64,000 nucleotides of DNA, from contig CAWACW010000018.1 in NCBI GenBank assembly GCA_963780635.1, forward strand, positions 62,001-126,000, read 5' to 3'. The notes beneath the pieces are model-generated. The model did no database searches, was not told the origin of the DNA, and saw only the letters and a program-made list of their open reading frames with translations. The translations under genes were made by a program, and so were the position numbers. This stretch comes from DATEPR01 sp963780635. GTDB taxonomy: Bacteria; Actinomycetota; Actinomycetes; Mycobacteriales; Pseudonocardiaceae. Below are positions 25,895-33,710 of this stretch, in pieces; the stretch's first letter is position 1; each line of letters opens with the position of its first letter.

Positions 25895-26675
25895 CCGCTG
25901 AACGGCGGAAGCGACCGCTGACGGACAAGTCGACCATTCAGCGGCGAGATGCCCGTGCGGCCGATGAGTCGACCGTTGAGCGGCGAGATGCCCGTGCGGC
26001 GGGCGAGTCGACCGTTGAGCGGGCGAGTTGGCCGTGCGGCGGGCGAGTCGACCGTTGAGCGGGCGAGTTGGCCGTGCGGCGGATGAGTCGACCGTTGAGC
26101 GGGCGAGTTGGCCGTCGAAGGGTCGAGTCGGCCGTCGAGCGGCGAGATGCCCGTGCGGCGGATGAGTCGACCGTTGAGCGGGCGAGTTGACCGCCGAAGG
26201 GTCGACTCGGCCGTCGAGCGGTCGAGTCGGCCGCGCACGGGTGTGTTGACCGCCGGAGGGTGAGTTGACCGCCGGGCGGGCATGTCGGGCACTGAGCGGT
26301 CGAGTCGACCATGGAGTGGGCGAGTTGCCCGGCGGAGGGCGAGTCCGCCGTTGAGCGGCGAGTTGCTCATTGGGCGGGTGAGTTGGCCGTTGGGCGGCGA
26401 GTTGACCACCGGCTCGGCATGTTGCTCACTGGGCGGACACATGTTGCTCACTGGGCGGACAAGTTGGGCGTTGAACGGCGAGTTGTCCGCTGGGCCGGGA
26501 TGGTGGCCGTGGGTGGGCGAGTTGGCCGTTGAGTGGTGGGTCGGGCCGTTGAAGGGCCAGTTGATCACGGAGCGGCGAGTTGCCCACTCCACTGCGCGGC
26601 GTGTTGGCTGTGCGCGGGCGAGTTGGCCGTTGAACGGCCGATCCGGCCGATCCGGCCGCTCAACGGGCGAGCCGG
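25895..26675. repeat. Degenerate tandem array of about 20-bp units
   Basis: About 36-38 head-to-tail imperfect copies of a 19-20 bp unit, consensus near GAGTTGGCCGTTGAGCGGGC. Early units alternate between GAGTCGACCGTTGAGCGGGC and GAGTTGGCCGTGCGGCGG(G/A)(C/T), giving a higher-order period of about 40 bp before the array decays toward the right. The last unit (about 26655-26675) is inverted (GGCCGCTCAACGGGCGAG). It fills the gap between the GGT stop and the MarR stop. Units are not multiples of three, so the open frames that cross it are unlikely to be genes. Confidence 0.9.
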
Positions 26676-26679
26676 GCTG

Positions 26680-27066
26680 TCAGCCGAGGTTCTCGACCAG
26701 GACCTTGCGGTGGGTGCCTGCCGCCTCGCGGTGCCGGTCGCGGCCCGCGTCGGCGAGGGCGACGAAGATGCCCCTGCGGTCGTCCGCGCACATCACTCTG
26801 GTCACCAGGCCGTCCGACTCCAGCCGGCCGACCACCCGGGACAGCGCGCTCTGCGACAGCGCGACACCGGCGGCCAGTTCCTGCATGCGCAGTGAGCGAT
26901 CAGTGCACCGGCCGCAGCGCTCGGCCTCGACCAGTGCGTCCAGCACCTCGAACTCGCTGGCCCCGAGCTGGTGGTCGTCGCGCAGCGCACGGTCCAGCGC
27001 GCACCACGTCGTGTGGTAGCGCTGCAACAGCCCCCGCCAGGTGTCCACGAGCTCGATCTCGTCCAC
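26680..27066 (-). CDS. MarR-family transcriptional regulator
   Basis: 128 residues. Winged-helix core: MQELAAGVALSQSALSRVVG (recognition helix), then RLESDGLVTRVMCADDRRGI, the DxRG wing typical of MarR. The N-terminal dimer helix contains WRGLLQRYHTTWCALDRAL. GTG start. Divergent from the MFS exporter across 87 bp, the standard layout for a repressor of its neighbour. Confidence 0.92.
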   Translation of the reverse strand: MDEIELVDTWRGLLQRYHTTWCALDRALRDDHQLGASEFEVLDALVEAERCGRCTDRSLRMQELAAGVALSQSALSRVVGRLESDGLVTRVMCADDRRGIFVALADAGRDRHREAAGTHRKVLVENLG

Positions 27067-27114
27067 AGCGCCACCCTAACACATGCGGCCACACCAGTTT
27101 CCACATCATTAAAT

Positions 27115-27150
27115 CCGAGTGCATTAGATGCTGTTGCATGTATCTTCGAT
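27115..27150. promoter_or_regulatory. Candidate MarR operator/promoter between marR and the MFS gene
   Basis: An AT-rich island in GC-rich DNA (TTAAATCC, GCATTAGATGC, TTGCATGTATC). GCAT-TAG-ATGC and ATGC-TGTT-GCAT are overlapping short inverted repeats. TATCTT could serve as -10 for a nearly leaderless MFS transcript. Inference from position and symmetry. Confidence 0.35.
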
Positions 27151-27153
27151 CGC

Positions 27154-28659
27154 GTGACATCCACACCGACTCCACCTGCCACCACATCGGCCTCGGCCTC
27201 GACCTCCGACACTCCGGACGCGCTGCGCTGGCCGGGCGGCCTGTGGGCCGCGCTGATCCTGCTCTGCGGCGTCGTGTTCCTGGACGGCCTCGACGTGTCG
27301 ATGGTCGGCGTCGCACTGCCGTCCATCAGCGGCCAACTGGGCATGTCCACCACCGGCCTGCAGTGGGTCGTCAGCGGCTACGTGCTCGGCTACGGCGGCT
27401 TCCTGCTGCTCGGCGGGCGCACCGCGGACCTGCTCGGCAGGCGGCGCGTCCTGCTGATCGCGTTGGCCGTGTTCACGGTCGCGTCCCTGCTCGGCGGCCT
27501 CGCGAACGACCCGACGCTGCTCATCGCGGCCCGCTTCATCAAGGGCGTCGCCGCCGCGTTCACCGCGCCGGCGGGCCTGTCGATCATCACGACCACGTTC
27601 GCCGAGGGGCCGGCCCGCAACCGGGCGCTGTCCATCTACACCGCGTGCGGTGCCAGCGGCTTCTCGTCCGGCCTGATCCTGGGCGGGCTGATGACCGAGA
27701 TCGGCTGGCGCTGGACGTTCCTGCTGCCGGTGCCGATCGCGCTGGCCGTGCTCATCGTGGGCCGCAAGCTCATCCCGCACGGCGGCACGTCCGAGGAAGG
27801 CGGCCGCGGCTATGACGTCGTCGGCGCGCTGGTCAGCACCGTCGCGCTGCTGCTGCTCGTCTACACCGTGGTCTCCGCACCGGCCGCCGGCTGGGTCTCG
27901 CCACGCACGCTCGGCTCGTTCGTGCTGGTCGCCGCGCTCGCGGTGACGTTCGTGGTGACCGAGCGCCGGGTCGCGCATCCGTTGCTGCGCCTGGGTATTC
28001 TGCGCAACCGGTCCGTCGTGGCTGCCAACCTCGCGGCGGTCGCGGTGTTCGGCTCGTACGCGGGCTTCCAGTTCATCGGCACCATGTACCTGCAGTCACT
28101 GCTGGGCTGGAGCCCGATCGCGATGGCGCTGGCGTTCCTGCCCGCGGGACTGCTGGTCGCGTTCGGCGGACCGAGGACCGGTGCGCTGGTCAACCGGTTC
28201 GGCGCGGCCCGGGTGGTCATCGCCGGGCTGGTCGCGTTCACCGCCGGGTATGCGCTGTTCCTGCGGATCAGCCTGGTGCCCGACTACCCGGTGCTGATCC
28301 TGCCGAGCATGATCCTGGTCGGCCTGGGCTTCGCGCTGGCGTTCCCGGCGATGAACATCCAGGCGACCAACGGCGTGGCCGACCACGAGCAGGGTCTGGC
28401 GTCCGGCTTGGTGCAGACGTCGTTCCAGGTCGGCGGGGCGATCACGCTGGCCGTGGTCACCGCGTTGATCAGCGCGACCGCGGGCGGCACCCCGCGCGAG
28501 GTGCTCGCCGGCTACCACCCCGCGCTGCTGGTGGTCACCGGCGTCGCGCTGGTCGGGGTGCTGATCACGGTCTGCCTCGGTGGCTTGCGCCGGTCGGTTG
28601 TGGAATCCAACGCAGTGGCCGTGAAACGCATTGTTCCATGTGAAACATCCCAGGTGTAA
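27154..28659 (+). CDS. MFS drug exporter, DHA2 (14-segment) family
   Basis: 501 residues with about 14 membrane segments. Motif A GGRTADLLGRRRVLL follows segment 2. GLQWVVSGYVLGYGGFLLLG is the DHA2 segment-2 region and ASGFSSGLILGG corresponds to the antiporter motif C region. The GTG at 27154 is the most downstream start compatible with the first helix. The C-terminus ends in a short basic tail. The partner MarR suggests induction by its export substrate. The substrate is unknown. Confidence 0.9.
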   Translation: MTSTPTPPATTSASASTSDTPDALRWPGGLWAALILLCGVVFLDGLDVSMVGVALPSISGQLGMSTTGLQWVVSGYVLGYGGFLLLGGRTADLLGRRRVLLIALAVFTVASLLGGLANDPTLLIAARFIKGVAAAFTAPAGLSIITTTFAEGPARNRALSIYTACGASGFSSGLILGGLMTEIGWRWTFLLPVPIALAVLIVGRKLIPHGGTSEEGGRGYDVVGALVSTVALLLLVYTVVSAPAAGWVSPRTLGSFVLVAALAVTFVVTERRVAHPLLRLGILRNRSVVAANLAAVAVFGSYAGFQFIGTMYLQSLLGWSPIAMALAFLPAGLLVAFGGPRTGALVNRFGAARVVIAGLVAFTAGYALFLRISLVPDYPVLILPSMILVGLGFALAFPAMNIQATNGVADHEQGLASGLVQTSFQVGGAITLAVVTALISATAGGTPREVLAGYHPALLVVTGVALVGVLITVCLGGLRRSVVESNAVAVKRIVPCETSQV

Positions 28660-28663
28660 CTGG

Positions 28664-29626
28664 TCAGTCCCACTCCCACCGCATCCCGTACAACCCGGGT
28701 GCCAGATCCACTCGGGCCACGTGAGCAGTGAGTTCGTTGTTGATCCAGGCGTCATGGGACTCGTCGTCGTCAGCTTCCGGTCCGGCTCGCCGATAGGACA
28801 GACATCGGGTCGGTACCGCTGCCGGGTCGAAATGCACCTGCACCACGTGCTGCCGGCCGCCGGACCGGAAGCTGCGCTCGAAGTGCGCGTCGGCGCACTG
28901 TGCCGGGTCCAGTTCGTACTCCAGGATCGTGGTGTCGCCCTGCGCGAGCACCCGGTCCAGGATCAGCTCGGCACCCAGGTACTGGCTCTCCGCGTCGGTG
29001 CGGATCCGGCCGACCCGGCAGTGCCGGGTCGCGACCACCGCGGGCGCGTCCGCGGAGTGCTCGCCGTAGTGCATCAGGAAACAGCGGGACACCCGGTCTG
29101 CCGTCGCGCGCAGCACCTGCCGGACCTGCATCCGGCGCACCGTGCGGTCCGGCCCGACCCACAGTTGGTCGACGACGGAGAGCCGGTCCAGCTCCGGGGC
29201 CTGCGGCATGTCCAGCTGGCTGGCCAGCCGCGCGGCCACCGACGAGCGGGGCAGCAACTGCTCGACCCGGAAGACACCCGGTTGGGGCCGCACCCAGCGA
29301 CCACGTGGCCTGCGTGGGCCGAGCAGCGCTGTCAAGGCGGCGGGCGGCAGGCCGAGCACGCGTTCGAGCACCTGCACGCCGCGTAGCGAGTCGGGGCGTT
29401 CCGGGCGGCTGCGGCCGGTCCGCCAGTAGCTCAGCGTCGTGGTACTGAGGTGGACACCGCCTTCGGCCAGCCGGAACTGCAGTCGCTGCAGGCTCAGGCC
29501 GCTGACCTCCACGGCCAGGCTCAACGCCAGGGCGAACGGCCCGTCGCGCAGGGCGTTGGCGAGCTGGTCGCCCAGCCGGGGCACGGTGGCCGGCTCGGGA
29601 AGGGCGGCACGCGCGGTCGCGGGCAC
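28664..29626 (-). CDS. HTH-domain protein of unknown function
   Basis: About 320 residues. The N-terminus holds a Cro/XRE-like HTH: LSLQRLQFRLAEGGVHLSTT, then TLSYWRTGRSRPERPDSL. The remaining 220 residues are not recognised; they include WVGPDRTVRRMQVRQVLRAT and an acidic C-terminus ending APGLYGMRWEWD. GTG at 29626 was chosen because AGGTGA lies 4 nt upstream; earlier in-frame starts exist. Convergent with the MFS gene, whose stop is 4 bp away. Related genes are frequent in Amycolatopsis-like genomes without known role. Confidence 0.72.
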   Translation of the reverse strand: MPATARAALPEPATVPRLGDQLANALRDGPFALALSLAVEVSGLSLQRLQFRLAEGGVHLSTTTLSYWRTGRSRPERPDSLRGVQVLERVLGLPPAALTALLGPRRPRGRWVRPQPGVFRVEQLLPRSSVAARLASQLDMPQAPELDRLSVVDQLWVGPDRTVRRMQVRQVLRATADRVSRCFLMHYGEHSADAPAVVATRHCRVGRIRTDAESQYLGAELILDRVLAQGDTTILEYELDPAQCADAHFERSFRSGGRQHVVQVHFDPAAVPTRCLSYRRAGPEADDDESHDAWINNELTAHVARVDLAPGLYGMRWEWD

Positions 29627-30033
29627 GGTGTCACCTCGCACTTTTGTCACATCGATGCTGCGTGGCCCCCTCCGGGCCAGTGTCGACCAGGGTGGCGGCA
29701 AGTGACAAGGGGCCAATCGTCTGGCAAGGGCGGGCGGAACAGTATTTCCTGTTCAATTCGGTGGCTTGAACAGACTCGACGTTTCGCCGCCGGTTACTTC
29801 CGGTGTCGGCGGATCGGGACGTAGCGTGCCGGCAGGCCGCCATGCGGGCACGGCAGGTCGACCCCCCGGTGACTCTCCCCTGCGGCCGGGGGCCGTGTAA
29901 CGACCGCCCGCCCGAAGGGGAGCGCCCCCGCGCCCGGGCTGTGGTGCGGGGGCGCCCCTGGTTCGGTCGCGTACGCCGAAGACGCGCTCCCCGTCGTACG
30001 CGCGAGAGGACCCCTCAGCAGTACCGTCGCATC
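29627..30033. other. Divergent intergenic region of about 400 bp with several symmetric elements
   Basis: Separates the HTH gene and the NarL-type kinase. TTGTCAC (29644-29650) and GTGACAA (29702-29708) are inverted copies 51 bp apart. GCGCCCCCGC (29922-29931) and GCGGGGGCGC (29946-29955) form a GC hairpin without a T-run. No coding region is supported. It presumably holds both promoters. Confidence 0.5.
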
Positions 30034-31167
30034 GTGTGGACCGGTCCGATGCGGCGCGAACTGCGGCCGGCCGCGGTGGACACGGCCATCGCGGCCGGGA
30101 TCACGGCGTTCATCGTGGGATGCACCGAGGGGCTCGCGCACTGGCACGGCGAGAACCTGCCGGCACCGGCGGTGTGCTGGCTGCTCGCCTGCGGGCTGCC
30201 GCTGCTGTGGCGGCGCCGTGCGCCGGGAGTGGTGCTGCTGGTGACGGCGGCGCTCACGTTCTCGTACTACGCGTCGGGTTTCCCCGGCGGTCCGGCCATC
30301 CTCGCGCCGACACTCGCGCTGATCACGGTGGCGTTCCTGCGCGGCCCGCTGATCGGCGGCGCGTGCGGTGGGGTGCTCGCGGTGGCGGTGATCGCGCTGG
30401 TGCTGGCGAAGGGCGACGGCAACGGCACGTTCGACCCGAGACTCGCCGGGTTCGTGCTGTGGGTGACGGTGGCGGTGACGATCGGCACCGTCGGTCGGAT
30501 GCACCGCGCGGTGCAGCGGTCGGCGGCCGCGCGGGCCGCCGAGGCCGAGCAGCTGCGCGCCGAGGAGCAGCGGCTGAGCATCGCGCGGGAGGTGCACGAC
30601 GTGGTGGCGCACAGCCTGGCGATGATCAACGTGCAGGCGGGCGTGGCCGCGCACGTGGCCGACCGGCGCCCTGAGGAGGCCAAGGCGGCGCTGTTGGCGA
30701 TCAAGGACGCCAGCCGATCGGCATTGGCGGACCTGCGCGCGACCCTGGGTGTGCTGCGGTCGGGCGACGAGCGAGCGCCGACGCCGGGCCTGGACCTGTT
30801 GCCGGACTTGGTGTCCACGGCGTCGGCGGCGGGGATCGCGGTGGTGACCGAGGGGGACCCGGGCGTGCTGCCCGCCCCGGTGGACGTGGCCGCGTACCGG
30901 ATCCTGCAGGAGTGCCTGACCAACGTGGTCCGGCACGCGAGCGCGGCGGACACGGTGACCGTGCGGCTGGCGAGGACCGAGGACGACCTGGAGATCACCG
31001 TGCTGGACAACGGGCAGCCGGGCAGACCGGCCGGGCACGGTGGGAACGGTCTGCGGGGCATGGCCGAGCGTGCACATGCCCTGGGCGGCCGGGTGGAGTC
31101 GGGGCCGGTGAGCGCCGGCGGGTTCCGAGTGTGCGCGCGACTGCCGTTGAGTGGGGGTGGACGATGA
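30034..31167 (+). CDS. NarL/DesK-type sensor histidine kinase
   Basis: 377 residues. Four to five membrane helices in the first ~150 residues form the sensor. The HisKA_3 helix RLSIAREVHDVVAHSLAMIN has the phosphorylated His (HDVVAHS). The ATPase domain has ECLTNVVRHASAADTV (N box) and HGGNGLRGMAERAHALGG (G box). GTG at 30034 was chosen; ATG at 30049 is possible. The stop overlaps the response regulator by ATGA. The signal is unknown. Confidence 0.92.
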   Translation: MWTGPMRRELRPAAVDTAIAAGITAFIVGCTEGLAHWHGENLPAPAVCWLLACGLPLLWRRRAPGVVLLVTAALTFSYYASGFPGGPAILAPTLALITVAFLRGPLIGGACGGVLAVAVIALVLAKGDGNGTFDPRLAGFVLWVTVAVTIGTVGRMHRAVQRSAAARAAEAEQLRAEEQRLSIAREVHDVVAHSLAMINVQAGVAAHVADRRPEEAKAALLAIKDASRSALADLRATLGVLRSGDERAPTPGLDLLPDLVSTASAAGIAVVTEGDPGVLPAPVDVAAYRILQECLTNVVRHASAADTVTVRLARTEDDLEITVLDNGQPGRPAGHGGNGLRGMAERAHALGGRVESGPVSAGGFRVCARLPLSGGGR

Positions 31168-31832
31168 CGGTACGTGTGGTGCTGGCCGACGACCAGGCGC
31201 TGGTGCGGGCCGGGTTCCGGGTGCTGCTGGAGACCGAGGACGGGTTCGACGTGGTCGGCGAGGCGGCCGACGGAGCCGCGGCCGTGACGGCGGCGAGGTG
31301 CGCGCGGCCGGATGTGGTGGTGATGGACATCCGGATGCCGGGCGTCGACGGGCTGGCGGCGACGAAGCAGATCACCGCCGACCCGGAGCTGGCGGACGTG
31401 AAGGTGCTGGTGCTGACCACGTTCGACCTGGACGAGTACGTGTTCGAGGCGTTACGTGCGGGCGCCGCCGGATTCCTGTTGAAGGACACGGAACCCGTGG
31501 AGTTGCTGCGCGCGCTGACGGTGGTCGCCGCGGGTGAGGCCCTGCTGGCGCCGACGGTGACGAAGCGGCTGATCAGCGAGTTCGTCGCGCGGCCGGAACA
31601 CCGCAGGCCCGCGCCGGGAGCGCTGGGCGAACTGACCGAGCGGGAGCGGGAGGTGCTGGCGCTGGTGGCCGGCGGCATGTCCAACGACGAGATCGCGGCG
31701 CACCTGGTGATCAGCCCCGCGACCGCGCGCACGCACGTCAGCCGCATCATCACGAAGCTGCACGCGCGCGACAGGGCGCAACTGGTCGTGCTGGCCTACG
31801 AGTCGGGGCTGGTCACACCGCGGCCACGCTGA
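31164..31832 (+). CDS. NarL-family response regulator
   Basis: 222 residues. Receiver domain (1-120): VVLADDQALVRAGF with acidic pocket, VVVMDIRMPGVDGL with the phosphoacceptor Asp, LTTFDLDEYVFEAL, and Lys in GFLLKDTEPVEL. The LuxR-type HTH (about 155-215) is LTEREREVLALVAGGMSNDE followed by ISPATARTHVSRIITKL. Cognate to the upstream kinase. A TTA codon at 31452-31454 could make translation bldA-dependent. Confidence 0.95.
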   Translation: MTVRVVLADDQALVRAGFRVLLETEDGFDVVGEAADGAAAVTAARCARPDVVVMDIRMPGVDGLAATKQITADPELADVKVLVLTTFDLDEYVFEALRAGAAGFLLKDTEPVELLRALTVVAAGEALLAPTVTKRLISEFVARPEHRRPAPGALGELTEREREVLALVAGGMSNDEIAAHLVISPATARTHVSRIITKLHARDRAQLVVLAYESGLVTPRPR

Positions 31833-31925
31833 TCAGTGGCGTTGGCCGCGCCGGACGAGCGAGACCGCGAGACGCACGACGAACACGACCGTGATCGCGA
31901 TCAGCAACGACACCTGCACCCACAT
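31833..31925 (-). CDS. Possible 30-residue single-pass membrane protein
   Basis: ATG at 31925 is preceded by GGAAGGACTCCC, a strong ribosome site. The product MWVQVSLLIAITVVFVVRLA continues to a basic RRGQRH end, a hydrophobic helix with a positive tail. Its stop lies 1 bp beyond the response-regulator stop on the other strand. Too short for standard gene callers. Real translation is unproven. Confidence 0.45.
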   Translation of the reverse strand: MWVQVSLLIAITVVFVVRLAVSLVRRGQRH

Positions 31926-32061
31926 GGGAGTCCTTCCGGTGTGCCGACGCCATGAGGCGTCATCTGGTGGACGCCCGGCGTGCCTGCCGGGTTGCCGTGC
32001 CGGGCATCCGCGTTCGTGAGTAGTGGCGATACGGACACCGGGTTCTGGCTACGCTGCCGTG

Positions 32062-33408
32062 GTGAGCACGCCGGAGAGTGAGGCCGAACCCGTGGCCGAA
32101 CCTTCGATCGAGGCTCCCGGCCCGCCGCCCGCGGGCCTGCCACCCATCCACGAGTCGCTGCTGCCGCGCGACCATGCGCTGCACCGTCCCCGGCACGGCC
32201 GCACCCAGCGCACGGCGCTCACCTGCGCTGTCGTCTTCCTGTTGGTGCCCGCGCTGGTGTTCGTGTTCGGCGTGCGCCCGCAGGAGTTCGAGAACCACAC
32301 ACTCGCGCCGTTCCCGAGTCCGGCCGACGGCTGGGGTTTCTTCACCGGCCTCAGCGCGTGGGCCACCGACCACCTGCCGCTACGCCAGGCGGGCGTGCGG
32401 GCCGAGACCGGCATCAGCCAGGGCGTCTTCGGTGAGCCGCCGGACTTCTCGGGCACCGAACGGCAGTCCGGCGGTGCGCCGCTCGGCCCCATCAACTCCG
32501 CCCCGCAGGGCAGCGTCTCCCGGGACTACTCCCAGGTGATCGCGGGCACGAACGACTGGCTCTACCTCGCGCAGGACATGACGGCCAAGTGCGCGCCGAC
32601 CCAGCCGCTGAACACCACCCTCGGCGAGCTGCGCCAGCTGCGCGCGGCGATCGAGGCCTCCGGACGGTCGCTGGTGCTGGTGGTGGTGCCGGACAAGAGC
32701 ACGGTGGTGCCGCAGCACCTCCCCGCCGACTACCCGGACAAGCAATGCGCGGCGTCGGTGGCCAGGACCTTCTGGTCCCAGGTGACCAGCGAGGACGGCG
32801 CCCTGGACCTGCGTGCCGGGCTGGCCGCGCTGACACCCGTCGAGCAGCGGCCCGCCTACTACCCGCAGGACACGCACTGGACCGACCTGGGCGCGTTGTA
32901 CATGCTGCGTAGGGTCGCCGACACGATCACCCCGGGCACCAGTTCGTCGTGGACGAGCCGGCGGGCCGAGACCACCAGGTTCCCGGCGGACCTGCCGCTG
33001 CTGATCGCGCGTCAGGGCACGAACACGGACATCACCTACCAGCTCAGCCCGGACGGCGGTCCCGATCAGACAGTGCCGCCGCCGGGAACGTTCACCACGC
33101 CGCTGTCGATCAAACAAGCCGCCACCACCGGCATGGTCACCACGCCGACCGTCCTCCTCGGCGACTCGTTCCTCGACGCGACGCTGCGGTATCTGCCCGC
33201 CACCTTCAGCAACGCCACGGCGTTCACCTACGGGGGCCTCGGCGGCGACCCGGTGACCAGGGAATCGGTCGAGTCGGTGATGGCATCCGGGAAGGTCGTC
33301 GTGCTCGAGGTCGTCGAGCGCTTCCTCACCGGCGGCCTGGCGCCGTTCCTGCAGCCCGCGGTGATCTCGGAGATCAGGACCTATCTCGCCTCACATCCGG
33401 CCCCCTGA
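32062..33408 (+). CDS. AlgX/SGNH hydrolase-like membrane-anchored protein
   Basis: 448 residues. A cytoplasmic N-terminus with Pro-rich stretch and one membrane helix (about 55-75, ALTCAVVFLLVPALVFVFGV) precede an extracytoplasmic domain of the alginate acetyltransferase type. IAGTNDWLYLAQDMT resembles the G(x)DGWLF start of AlgX/AlgJ domains. DTHWTDLGALYML gives the DxHW pair and VLLGDSFLDATLR the GDS nucleophile Ser, so all three catalytic elements are present. A role in O-acetylation of a surface polymer is inferred. It faces the glycosyltransferase operon. Confidence 0.85.
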   Translation: MSTPESEAEPVAEPSIEAPGPPPAGLPPIHESLLPRDHALHRPRHGRTQRTALTCAVVFLLVPALVFVFGVRPQEFENHTLAPFPSPADGWGFFTGLSAWATDHLPLRQAGVRAETGISQGVFGEPPDFSGTERQSGGAPLGPINSAPQGSVSRDYSQVIAGTNDWLYLAQDMTAKCAPTQPLNTTLGELRQLRAAIEASGRSLVLVVVPDKSTVVPQHLPADYPDKQCAASVARTFWSQVTSEDGALDLRAGLAALTPVEQRPAYYPQDTHWTDLGALYMLRRVADTITPGTSSSWTSRRAETTRFPADLPLLIARQGTNTDITYQLSPDGGPDQTVPPPGTFTTPLSIKQAATTGMVTTPTVLLGDSFLDATLRYLPATFSNATAFTYGGLGGDPVTRESVESVMASGKVVVLEVVERFLTGGLAPFLQPAVISEIRTYLASHPAP

Positions 33409-33470
33409 AGCGCGGCGGCCCCTGAAGCGCGGCGGCCCCTGAAGCGCGCCGGTCCCTGAGGCGCGCCGGC
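33403..33470 (+). repeat. Four 17-bp tandem copies across the AlgX-like stop codon
   Basis: Unit CCCTGAAGCGCGGCGGC at 33403, 33420, 33437 and 33454; the first two are nearly identical and the last two carry substitutions. The first copy contains the TGA stop of the upstream gene. Because 17 is not a multiple of three, the expansion does not extend the protein. Confidence 0.85.
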
Positions 33471-33710
33471 GGTGCGGGAGGGTCAGGAGCGTAGCGGCCG
33501 GGTTTGCGGTCAGTTTCCGGCGATGGCCGGGAAGTCGTTGTTCACGCGGGCCTACACCTGGTGGGGGTCCAGATCGGGCGGGCGCCCGGCGGTGCGGGAG
33601 GGTCAGGAGCGAAGCGGCCGGGCTCGCGGTCAGTTTCCGGCGATGGCCGGGAAGTCGTTGTTCACGCGGGCCCACACCTGGTGCGGGTCCAGATCGAGCG
33701 GCCGACCGAC
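33471..33710. repeat. 120-bp direct tandem duplication at the 3' end of the glycosyltransferase gene
   Basis: 33471-33590 and 33591-33710 share about 95 percent of positions over the first 110 bp (for example GATGGCCGGGAAGTCGTTGT in both). The right copy encodes the final ~26 codons and stop of the minus-strand glycosyltransferase; the left copy repeats these codons downstream of the stop. The period equals exactly 40 codons. Confidence 0.9.

Noticed and set aside
25825..26592. 255-codon open frame across the repeat array with RPLNGRL-type repeats
   Set aside because: The 20-bp unit is not a multiple of three, the frame runs into the GGT gene, and no ribosome site precedes it; open only because stops are rare in the unit.
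25895..26675. CRISPR array
   Set aside because: Units are contiguous without unique spacers, degenerate, and no cas genes occur in the window.
29803..30033. Extended N-terminus of the NarL-type kinase
   Set aside because: The added residues are Arg/Pro/Cys-rich, cover a GC hairpin and precede the first membrane helix without any ribosome site.
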